Source of the DNA: Deltaproteobacteria bacterium
GTDB taxonomy: Bacteria; Desulfobacterota; DSM-4660; Desulfatiglandales; B25-G16
Assembly: GCA_020348625.1 (NCBI GenBank)
Contig: CP070752.1
Coordinates: 1,946,727 to 1,953,345 of the forward strand
Direction: 5' to 3'
DNA length: 6,619 nucleotides
Shown: in pieces, positions 1-5,858 of the stretch
Numbering within the stretch: the stretch's first letter is position 1
Layout of the letters: each line of letters begins with the position of its first letter
Notes under the pieces: generated by a model
What the model was told of the DNA's origin: nothing
Databases searched by the model: none
The model's input: only the letters and a program-made list of their open reading frames with translations
Translations under genes and position numbers: made by a program

Positions 1-1117
1 CGCCGATGGCACGAACCAGGCAAACAAGCTGCGGCTTGATCGATTTGTAAGGGAATTGGAAGGTGCCATAAACCGGATAGTGCTCGGAAAAGGCCAAGCT
101 CATGATGATCGGATTATGGTGGGTCGTGATTTTGTGCAACGGTTGATCCACAAACTCGACAATCTTGCAAAGGGTAGCGTTTCCGAGGGCCCAGGCAATA
201 CCGTATCAATGGAGCATGTCTCATCAAATGTCGAAAAGACAGCGCCCGGCCAAGGAAATCAGTTGCCGGCAGAGATCAGTGAGACCATAGAGCAGATAGT
301 GGAAAGCGTAGGAGCGGCCAAGAAACAGGATGGACCCATACCTCTTGTACAGCCTTTTTCTAAAGTTAAGGTGGTTGATCTCCATTCGGGACAGAGAAAC
401 GCGAAAGGCAAGAATGGAAATAGCACCCTATCGTCTTTGGAGGGTAGGGGGGCTACCAAAGCCACAGATCAGAATGCCCAGCCCCTTTCCCTGAGCGAAA
501 AAACCAGAATGTCCAACGAAATTGAATCCCGTCATGCAGTCGAAAGCAGGCCACAGGATGGGGCACATGACCTCAGGTTGGAGGCGGGCATCAAGGAGAC
601 ACTCTCAAACGCTTCCGGGCCAAGTTTTTCAGAAGCTGCGGGGGGAGTCCGCGAAAGCGAGAGACCTGCAGCGAGGAGCTTTTTGCCGGGCTATCTGGTT
701 GAACAGGTTGGAAGGCAAATCGCCAGGTCCCTCCTGGGAGGTAAGAGGGTCGTCCGATTACAATTGAGACCCCCCGAACTGGGAGCGGTGAAAGTGGAAA
801 TGGATATAAAAGAGGATGTCTTGAGGCTTGGGATGATAACGGAGAATAGCTCAGTGAAAGAGCTGCTGCTGTCCAATGCCCATGAACTCAAACACGCTCT
901 TGTTGAGCAAGGCGTAAAGCTCGAGCGGTTGGATGTTCAAATCAACCATGATTCAAACCAATCCCTTGCTTATACAAAAGAGGACCCCGGCGAGGAGCAG
1001 AGATGGATTCGGGACGCAGACGGCTTTCTTGTGCCGGAACCTAAAACTGATGAAGATTCGATCACCGGGCCGAGGAGCTTGGCGTTGAGTCACCACGTGT
1101 TGGATGTAATAGTATAG
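1..1117 (+). CDS. fliK: FliK, flagellar hook-length control protein (5'-truncated)
   Basis: FliK is secreted through the flagellar export apparatus. It measures the hook and switches export from hook to filament substrates. The reading frame is open to the left edge (first full codon at 2), so the true start is outside the window. A TTG at 56 is in frame but there is no reason to take it as the start. At least 371 residues are present. The long middle part is polar and low in complexity (Ser, Glu, Lys, Gln), as expected for the extended ruler region. The C-terminal Flg_hook domain is clear at about 726-950: it contains LQLRPPELGAVKVEM, then a helical stretch ELLLSNAHELKHALVEQG and LERLDVQIN. 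A polar tail of about 55 residues follows. The gene ends in tandem in-frame stops (TAG TAA) 22 bases before flgD. The family call is secure from the C-terminal domain and the flgD-flgE context. Confidence 0.92.
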   Translation, partial: ADGTNQANKLRLDRFVRELEGAINRIVLGKGQAHDDRIMVGRDFVQRLIHKLDNLAKGSVSEGPGNTVSMEHVSSNVEKTAPGQGNQLPAEISETIEQIVESVGAAKKQDGPIPLVQPFSKVKVVDLHSGQRNAKGKNGNSTLSSLEGRGATKATDQNAQPLSLSEKTRMSNEIESRHAVESRPQDGAHDLRLEAGIKETLSNASGPSFSEAAGGVRESERPAARSFLPGYLVEQVGRQIARSLLGGKRVVRLQLRPPELGAVKVEMDIKEDVLRLGMITENSSVKELLLSNAHELKHALVEQGVKLERLDVQINHDSNQSLAYTKEDPGEEQRWIRDADGFLVPEPKTDEDSITGPRSLALSHHVLDVIV

Positions 1118-1139
1118 TAATCGGAAAAGGAACAAAGCC

Positions 1140-1802
1140 ATGTTTATTGACACGCTGGGAACATATCCCGAAAGCACACCAACATACACCAGTCCAGAAA
1201 AGGAGCTGGGCAGGGATCAATTCCTGACCCTCCTGGTAGCACAGCTCAAGAATCAAGATCCGCTCAATCCACTGGAGAGCGCTGACTTCACTGCTCAACT
1301 GGCCCAATTCAGTAGCCTCGAGCAGCTTTTCGGGATGAATGAGAGCCTTAAGGGTATTGAGGAGGCCTTGGCTGCCCAGGAGAGCGGTAATGTGCTCGAC
1401 TATATCGGCAAGTCGGTCAAGACGCTCGATAACTCCATCTTTGTAAAGGACGGAACCACGGAGTCGAACGTCTACGAGTTAGAGGATGGGGCTGAGGTAA
1501 CCATCTCCATCCGTGATGAGGAGGGGCTAGAGATCCGCACGATCTATGCGGGCTGGCAAGGTGCGGGTGAGCACGAACTTATCTGGGACGGCAAGGATAA
1601 CCAGGGCAGTACGGTTGACGATGGAATCTACACCTTTGAGCTGGAAGCTATGGACGAAGAAGGTTTTATTGTTCCCTACGATACCTATCTGTTAGGAGTA
1701 GTCACCGGTGTTACCTACTATGGCGGCGATCCCTTTTTGATGGTTGGCAACAAGCTGCTGGCACCGGAAAACATAATAGAAGTAAGGATAAATGGAAGTT
1801 AG
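1140..1802 (+). CDS. flgD: FlgD, hook cap / hook assembly scaffold protein
   Basis: FlgD caps the growing hook and is needed for FlgE subunits to polymerise; it is later replaced by hook-filament junction proteins. The product is 220 residues, normal for the family. The N-terminal FlgD signature lies at residues 21-63: LGRDQFLTLLVAQLKNQDPL followed by NPLE, then FTAQLAQFSSLEQL. The C-terminal half has the Tudor/Ig-like FlgD fold, with a GEHELIWDGKDNQG loop and DDGIYTF at about 143-166. The usual ending is present (GVVTGVTYYGGDPFLMVGN, then an IIEV strand). The ATG at 1140 is preceded by a weak purine-rich ribosome site (GGAAAAGGAAC), and the N-terminal length fits the family. It lies 22 bases after fliK and is probably cotranscribed with it. 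Confidence 0.96.
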   Translation: MFIDTLGTYPESTPTYTSPEKELGRDQFLTLLVAQLKNQDPLNPLESADFTAQLAQFSSLEQLFGMNESLKGIEEALAAQESGNVLDYIGKSVKTLDNSIFVKDGTTESNVYELEDGAEVTISIRDEEGLEIRTIYAGWQGAGEHELIWDGKDNQGSTVDDGIYTFELEAMDEEGFIVPYDTYLLGVVTGVTYYGGDPFLMVGNKLLAPENIIEVRINGS

Positions 1803-1804
1803 GG

Positions 1805-1850
1805 GTCAGTTGTGGTGATTGAGAAACGGCACCATACAACTACAACTGAC
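1805..1850 (+). repeat. Stem-loop between flgD and flgE
   Basis: Perfect 9-base inverted arms are present: GTCAGTTGT at 1805-1813 and ACAACTGAC at 1842-1850. A possible inner helix pairs GGTG (1814-1817) with CACC (1830-1833), leaving an asymmetric bulge. It starts two bases after the flgD stop and ends 34 bases before the flgE ATG. There is no following T-run, so it does not look like an intrinsic terminator. In mRNA it could protect or process the transcript, or help set the large FlgE excess over FlgD. The inverted arms are seen directly; the role is inference. Confidence 0.5.
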
Positions 1851-1884
1851 AGAAGATGGTAAACAAGCAAGGGAGGGAAGTAAA

Positions 1885-3336
1885 ATGTCTTTATCAAGTT
1901 CACTTTTTTCAGGCGTTAGTGGCCTCAGCACCCTTGGGAACTCCATGACCGTGATCGGCGACAATATCGCCAACGTAAACACGGTGGGTTTTAAATCAAG
2001 TCGTGTTACCTTCCAAGATGTCTTGAGCCAGACCGTGTCCACCACCTCCGGCACAGCGCAGGTGGGACGAGGTACATCACTGGCAGATATCACGGGCAGT
2101 TTTTCCCAGGGTTCTTTTGAGTCTACTGACAGAACGACCGATCTGGCCATCGGTGGTGATGGGTTCTTTGTGCTGCGAGATCCTAGTGATGGTAACAATC
2201 AATTCTACACCCGTGCAGGTCAATTCAGCTTCGACAAGGATGGAAATTTCGTAAGCCCGGCGGGCTATATTGTGGCGGGATGGGAGCTTGATCAGAACGG
2301 GCAGGACATCGGGTCAATTACCGATATCACCCTGTCCTCATTCACCTCTCCGCCGTCTGCGAGCGACAGGATAACGGTAGTTATGAATCTCAACGCGAAT
2401 GCTGCGGACAGGTCCTCCCCTTTGTATGCGGAATGGAATGCCCAGAATGCCGTGCCCATTGCAGATACGGCCTATGAGTATCAGACAACGGTGAAGGTGT
2501 ACGATTCCCTCGGTGACACCCACGATTTGACGTTGTACTTCGACCGGGGAACCGGTTCCACATGGGAATTCATTGTAACGTGCAATCCCGACGAGGATCT
2601 TCGGACCGGTGCCCAAGCACGCCTGATAGCTGGTGACGACGGCGTTGGCATGCTGGGGAGAGGGGAAATCGTATTTACCCCCGAATCGGGTGTCATATTC
2701 GATATAAATTGGGAGGAATTCACCCCTGGCGCTGTTGACTATGATCTAGCTAACGTGGGGAACTGGACCCCGAGAACTGAGGCTGCCGATCTTACCAACG
2801 GGCATTTCACGGTTGCACCTGATTTTTTAGGGGGATATCCGTTAACCGTTGAGCTGGATTTCGGTTCCGTTTATAGCACTGGCGCCGCCCCCCCTGCCTG
2901 GGTGAACGATTCGCTTTCCACGACCCAGTTCGCAAGCTCCTCAACCACCCTGTTCCAGACGGCCACCGGGTATGGCGCAGGTGATCTCCAGTCCGTTACT
3001 GTGGGCACAGACGGCGTGATAACTGGCCAATACTCCAACGGCGAAGTTATCCCCCTGTACCGGGTGGCCCTTGCCAAGTTCCAGAACGTGCAAGGGCTCT
3101 ATAAGGAAGGCGGAAACTTGTTTCGAGAGACCAGGCTGAGCGGCGTACCGATTACGGCGAAACCCGGGACTAATGGCCTCGGCAGTATCGCGCCAAACTC
3201 CCTGGAGCAGTCGAACGTGGATATCGCCACGGAGTTCGTTAAGATGATCACCACACAGCGCGGGTTTCAGGCAAACTCCAAAATCATCACCGTCACCGAC
3301 CAGATGCTTTCGGAGTTGATCAACCTGAAACGATAG
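1885..3336 (+). CDS. flgE: FlgE, flagellar hook protein
   Basis: FlgE polymerises into the hook, the flexible universal joint outside the outer membrane. The product is 483 residues. The N-terminal rod/hook signature is intact: SLFSGVSGLSTLGNSMTVIG, then DNIANVNTVGFKSSR. The FlgE/F/G-type segment TDLAIGGDGFFVLRD starts at residue 85. The surface D2-type domain (TVKVYDSLGDTHDLTLYF) lies near residue 206. The C-terminal coiled-coil segment SNVDIATEFVKMITTQRGFQ with ANSKIITVTDQM and LINLKR closes the protein. Both termini fold together in the inner D0 layer of the hook. I chose ATG 1885 because GGGAGGG (1871-1877) sits at ideal spacing and the conserved N-terminus begins right there. An upstream in-frame TTG at 1819 would add 22 unrelated residues and run through the intergenic stem-loop. 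Confidence 0.97.
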   Translation: MSLSSSLFSGVSGLSTLGNSMTVIGDNIANVNTVGFKSSRVTFQDVLSQTVSTTSGTAQVGRGTSLADITGSFSQGSFESTDRTTDLAIGGDGFFVLRDPSDGNNQFYTRAGQFSFDKDGNFVSPAGYIVAGWELDQNGQDIGSITDITLSSFTSPPSASDRITVVMNLNANAADRSSPLYAEWNAQNAVPIADTAYEYQTTVKVYDSLGDTHDLTLYFDRGTGSTWEFIVTCNPDEDLRTGAQARLIAGDDGVGMLGRGEIVFTPESGVIFDINWEEFTPGAVDYDLANVGNWTPRTEAADLTNGHFTVAPDFLGGYPLTVELDFGSVYSTGAAPPAWVNDSLSTTQFASSSTTLFQTATGYGAGDLQSVTVGTDGVITGQYSNGEVIPLYRVALAKFQNVQGLYKEGGNLFRETRLSGVPITAKPGTNGLGSIAPNSLEQSNVDIATEFVKMITTQRGFQANSKIITVTDQMLSELINLKR

Positions 3337-3342
3337 CATTCA

Positions 3343-3374
3343 GGGGCGGATGTCAAGAACTTGACGTCCGCCCC
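3343..3374 (+). terminator. Strong hairpin after flgE, likely transcript end or barrier
   Basis: The arms GGGGCGGATGTCAAG (3343-3357) and CTTGACGTCCGCCCC (3360-3374) are complementary over 15 positions with one G-U pair. In RNA the innermost pair would open to leave a four-base GAAC loop. It begins 7 bases after the flgE stop, the right place to end the fliK-flgD-flgE transcript. There is no T-tract after it (ACATCCCCATT), so it is not a classical intrinsic terminator. It may work as a U-poor terminator, with Rho, or as a 3' end stabiliser. The hairpin is certain; termination is inferred. Confidence 0.6.
3352..3365. promoter_or_regulatory. Possible FleQ/FlrA-type activator site
   Basis: The 14-base inverted repeat GTCAAGAACTTGAC resembles the Pseudomonas FleQ consensus as I recall it, GTCA-N-TAAATTGAC: the GTCA and TTGAC ends match, with two differences in the centre. 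Its distance of about 125 bases upstream of the sigma-54 element suits an enhancer-binding protein. A half-site, GTCAA, recurs at 3417-3421. The site is also the tip of the hairpin after flgE, so the symmetry may only reflect RNA structure. Confidence 0.35.
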
Positions 3375-3490
3375 ACATCCCCATTCCAGCCGTTCGGGTG
3401 CAATGCTTCACATAAGGTCAAATCATTCCTATCTATCTGTAATATCTCACTTTTTTCGCTCCATTAAATATATCCTGTTAACCAATAGAA

Positions 3491-3506
3491 TGGCACAAAG
3501 GTTGCT
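3491..3506 (+). promoter_or_regulatory. Sigma-54 (RpoN) -24/-12 promoter of the motA operon
   Basis: TGGCAC at 3491-3496, five bases, then TTGCT at 3502-3506 match the consensus TGGCAC-N5-TTGCW throughout. The invariant GG (3492-3493) and GC (3504-3505) are exactly 12 bases apart. Transcription would start near 3517, giving a leader of about 64 bases before motA. Upstream is AT-rich DNA (about 3421-3490), as expected for DNA looping to a sigma-54 activator. A TCAA-N4-TT core at 3418-3427 is only a poor IHF match. Sigma-54 control of middle flagellar genes is well known in Gram-negative bacteria. Confidence 0.87.
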
Positions 3507-3568
3507 CTCTATGTGAGGTGCATGGCCCTTGCCGGTTCCATGCTGAACTTGTTATCGAACCGAAGCAC

Positions 3569-3578
3569 TAAGGAGGTG
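3569..3578 (+). promoter_or_regulatory. Extended ribosome binding site of motA
   Basis: TAAGGAGGTG is complementary over ten bases to the usual 3' end of 16S rRNA and ends two bases before the motA ATG. It is by far the strongest ribosome site in the window. It fits the need for more MotA than MotB (5:2 in stators), since the motB genes downstream have weak or no such site. Confidence 0.85.
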
Positions 3579-3580
3579 CT

Positions 3581-4336
3581 ATGGACATTGCCACCATCCT
3601 AGGGGTTATTTCTGCATTTGGCCTTGTCTGGATCGCCATTTTCATGGGTGGCGGGATACAGCTCTTTATCAATATTCCTGCCCTTATGATCGTTGTGGGC
3701 GGAACGCTTGGGGCTACCATGATCAATTACCCCTTGCGCGATGTTTTTGGTGTTTTCAACGTAGTCAAAAAGGCGCTTTTCGCCAGAAATACCTCCGTTG
3801 CCGAACTCATCAAGAGGTTTATGGCATTTGCACAGAAGTCACGGAAGGAAGGCATTCTGGCCCTGGAGGCCGAGGTAAAACAGGTCAATGATGAGTTCTT
3901 ACAAAAGGGCGTGCAACTTGCCATCGACGGGCTGGAGCCCCAGGAGATCAGCGACATCCTGGAAACAGAGGTAGAGTTTGTCAGGAGCAGGCATCAGCTG
4001 GGGGCGGAGATCTTCTCCACCATGGGAACCTTTTCCCCCGCCCTCGGGATGATAGGAACCCTAATAGGACTCGTCCAGATGCTTCAGACCATGGATGACC
4101 CCAGCAGGGTCGGCCCGGCAATGGCGATTGCCTTGCTCACGACCTTTTACGGTGCCATCATAGCCAACATCGTGTGTTTGCCCATCTCGGGCAAGTTAAA
4201 GACGCGGAGCAAGGAAGAGGTGCTCACAAAGGAGATGGCGATTCAGGGGATTGTATCGCTTTCAAACGGCGATAATCCGAGGATACTCGAACAGAAACTA
4301 CAGGCCTTTATACCACCTAATCAGAGGGAGTCATAG
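3581..4336 (+). CDS. motA: MotA/PomA, flagellar stator ion-channel subunit
   Basis: MotA forms the five-subunit ring of the inner-membrane stator, which rotates around MotB as ions flow and pushes FliG. The product is 251 residues, the size of Vibrio PomA and shorter than E. coli MotA. Four membrane helices are visible at about 5-22, 30-50, 146-170 and 178-203. The large cytoplasmic loop carries R88, K89 and E96 in KSRKEGILALE, at the same numbers as the rotor-contacting charges of PomA. P153 in helix 3 matches the conserved proline of the family. T160 and T188 line up with the PomA threonines linked to sodium use. The strong Shine-Dalgarno sequence supports the ATG at 3581. It is the first gene of the sigma-54 unit and ends five bases before the motB-like gene. 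Sodium coupling is inference only. Confidence 0.95.
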   Translation: MDIATILGVISAFGLVWIAIFMGGGIQLFINIPALMIVVGGTLGATMINYPLRDVFGVFNVVKKALFARNTSVAELIKRFMAFAQKSRKEGILALEAEVKQVNDEFLQKGVQLAIDGLEPQEISDILETEVEFVRSRHQLGAEIFSTMGTFSPALGMIGTLIGLVQMLQTMDDPSRVGPAMAIALLTTFYGAIIANIVCLPISGKLKTRSKEEVLTKEMAIQGIVSLSNGDNPRILEQKLQAFIPPNQRES

Positions 4337-4341
4337 TAGGC

Positions 4342-5109
4342 ATGGTTAAAGGAAAGCGAAATCGAGAAGACAGGCCCCCATTAAACGTAACACTGGTTAT
4401 GATGATTTCCCTGTTTCTCATCCTGCTGACCTTTTTTGTCTTGCTTAATTCAATAGCGATCGTAGATGAGCAGAAGAAACTCATCGGCATCGGTTCAGTG
4501 CTTGGAGCCTTTGGAGCACTCCCCGGGGGCATATCGGCCTCGAACAGCGGTGAGTCCGTAACAGCGCCTTTTGCATCGATGACTGACGAGAGACCCGATA
4601 TTGTGGAACTGCTCTCTCTCATGGACAAAATGATGGTGGGCCAGGTTAGACGTGAATCAAGCAACGACAAAGAAGTAATTACCATCAACGACAGCGTTCT
4701 CTTTGGAGTTGATAAACGGCAGCTCAAACCGTCTGCGTTTCCGCTGCTGAATAAGATCTGCGGCATTGTGAGAAAAGGCGACTACCCGGTTGAAATCGTG
4801 GGGCACACTGACAGCAGGCCGGGTGAAAACAAGGGGTTTAGGTCAAACTGGGAGCTTTCGAGCCTGATGGCAATCCAAGTCCTCAAGTATTTGGTTGGAA
4901 AGGGTGGAATCAGTGCTGAGAGGCTTTCAGCTTATGGCAGGGGAAGCACTCGCCCGGTTGCCTCCAATGATACCAGGGAGTCAAGGGCCCAAAACAGAAG
5001 GGTGGAGGTTATTCTGGATTTCAACGCACCGCTGTACGTGAAAAGGATATTGAAAAAGACACCGACAGGCAGCTTCACATACAAGGACTTTGATTTCAAG
5101 CTTTTTTAG
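4342..5109 (+). CDS. MotB-like OmpA-domain protein lacking the ion-binding Asp
   Basis: This 255-residue protein has the MotB layout: a short basic N-terminus, one membrane helix (about 14-38), a linker, and a C-terminal OmpA-like domain (about 115-230) with GHTDSRPGE, FRSNWELSS, YGRGSTRPVASNDTRESRAQ and NRRVEV. LTFFVLLNS in the helix aligns with LTFFVMLLT of the next gene product, but the conserved channel Asp is replaced by S23 (L24 in an ungapped alignment). In the OmpA domain D157 is kept, yet the Arg of the LSxxRA motif is Met (M176). After the helix comes an unusual glycine-rich stretch, IGIGSVLGAFGALPGG, where MotB has its plug helix. About 28 residues follow the OmpA fold (ending YKDFDFKLF). 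The frame is intact, so it is a kept gene and not a decayed copy. It could be a silent partner in the stator or an accessory motor protein. It cannot be an ordinary ion-conducting MotB on its own, as far as known residues tell. Confidence 0.85.
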   Translation: MVKGKRNREDRPPLNVTLVMMISLFLILLTFFVLLNSIAIVDEQKKLIGIGSVLGAFGALPGGISASNSGESVTAPFASMTDERPDIVELLSLMDKMMVGQVRRESSNDKEVITINDSVLFGVDKRQLKPSAFPLLNKICGIVRKGDYPVEIVGHTDSRPGENKGFRSNWELSSLMAIQVLKYLVGKGGISAERLSAYGRGSTRPVASNDTRESRAQNRRVEVILDFNAPLYVKRILKKTPTGSFTYKDFDFKLF

Positions 5110-5114
5110 TCGTG

Positions 5115-5858
5115 ATGGCAAAGAGAAACTACAACAGAGAGGGTTCAACGTTCAATCCCAATATGTGGATGGTTACCTTTTCGGACCTGGCCATGCTTAT
5201 GCTCACCTTTTTCGTGATGCTGCTGACTATGTCTTCCCTGGACAATAAAAAGCTCATGGAGATATTCAAGTACCTCAGAGAGGCTGGCGGTGTGCTTGAA
5301 TTGGCCGAAACGAGGGGCATTACTGATTTGGCCAAACTTGTATCGGAGTTCAATGAGACCCAAAGGTCATATGAGATAGATGAGACACTGCTCATGGATC
5401 TTTTCATACCCCTCATCAAACCGGATGAAAACGCCGAGCAGAGGTTAAAGGATCTGAGCGAGCTGGTAACCATAATGGATGATGAGCGGGGTATTGTGTT
5501 TTCCTTTCAGGAAAAGATCCTTTTTGATCTAGGCAAGGCAACCATAAAAGATGAGGCATATGCAGTTCTAGACTCGATTACAACGGCCATAGCAACATGC
5601 ACCAATGATATCCTCATTATGGGACATACGGACAATATCCCGATTCATGCCGGAGTGTTCCAATCAAACTGGGAACTCTCAACGTATAGAGGGCTTTCGG
5701 TTCTCGAGTACCTTGTGGAGAAAAAAGGGCTTCCGCCGTCACGCTTTTCTGTGGGCGGTTACGGCCCGGCAAGGCCTTTATACCCAAACGATACTGAAAG
5801 ACATAGGACCTTAAACCGGAGAGTAGAGATCATCTTTAAGCACCTACAGGGGGTTTAA
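5115..5858 (+). CDS. motB: MotB/PomB, flagellar stator subunit with channel Asp
   Basis: MotB anchors the stator to peptidoglycan and carries the Asp that binds the driving ion. The product is 247 residues from ATG 5115. The helix WMVTFSDLAMLMLTFFVML has D24, the same number as the essential Asp of Vibrio PomB. A plug-like segment follows (KKLMEIFKYLREAGG). The OmpA-like domain (about 130-245) has MGHTDNIP with D173, FQSNWELSTYRG with R192, GGYGPARPLYPNDTERHRTL and NRRVEII, so the peptidoglycan-contacting Asp and Arg are both present. A GTG at 5112 is directly in front, in frame; ATG is preferred. No Shine-Dalgarno sequence is visible in 5095-5114, so translation probably depends on ribosomes finishing the motB-like gene five bases upstream. 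The TFSDL context is closer to sodium-type PomB/MotS than to E. coli MotB, which is only suggestive. Confidence 0.95.
   Translation: MAKRNYNREGSTFNPNMWMVTFSDLAMLMLTFFVMLLTMSSLDNKKLMEIFKYLREAGGVLELAETRGITDLAKLVSEFNETQRSYEIDETLLMDLFIPLIKPDENAEQRLKDLSELVTIMDDERGIVFSFQEKILFDLGKATIKDEAYAVLDSITTAIATCTNDILIMGHTDNIPIHAGVFQSNWELSTYRGLSVLEYLVEKKGLPPSRFSVGGYGPARPLYPNDTERHRTLNRRVEIIFKHLQGV

Noticed and set aside
7..22. TGGCACG-N4-AGGCA inside fliK, resembling a sigma-54 promoter
   Set aside because: GG and GC have the right spacing, but the TT of the -12 element is missing and it lies within coding sequence with no downstream gene start close by.
1819..1884. In-frame TTG extension of FlgE by 22 residues
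   Set aside because: The conserved FlgE N-terminus starts at ATG 1885 with a good ribosome site. The extension overlaps the stem-loop and has no family similarity that I can see.
2338..3339. Several long minus-strand open frames opposite flgE and other genes
   Set aside because: They are antisense to well-recognised genes, have no family motifs and follow from the codon pattern of the real genes.
3486..3491. TAGAAT as a sigma-70 -10 box upstream of motA
   Set aside because: No -35 element at suitable spacing, and it abuts the far better sigma-54 element.
3522..3602. 26-codon ORF in the motA leader, overlapping the motA start
   Set aside because: It begins about five bases after the predicted transcription start with no ribosome site, and nothing in it resembles a leader peptide. 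It is probably chance.
4342..5858. The two motB genes as a recent tandem duplication or a pseudogene pair
   Set aside because: The two proteins differ over most positions outside the family motifs and both frames are intact, so the split is old and neither looks decayed.
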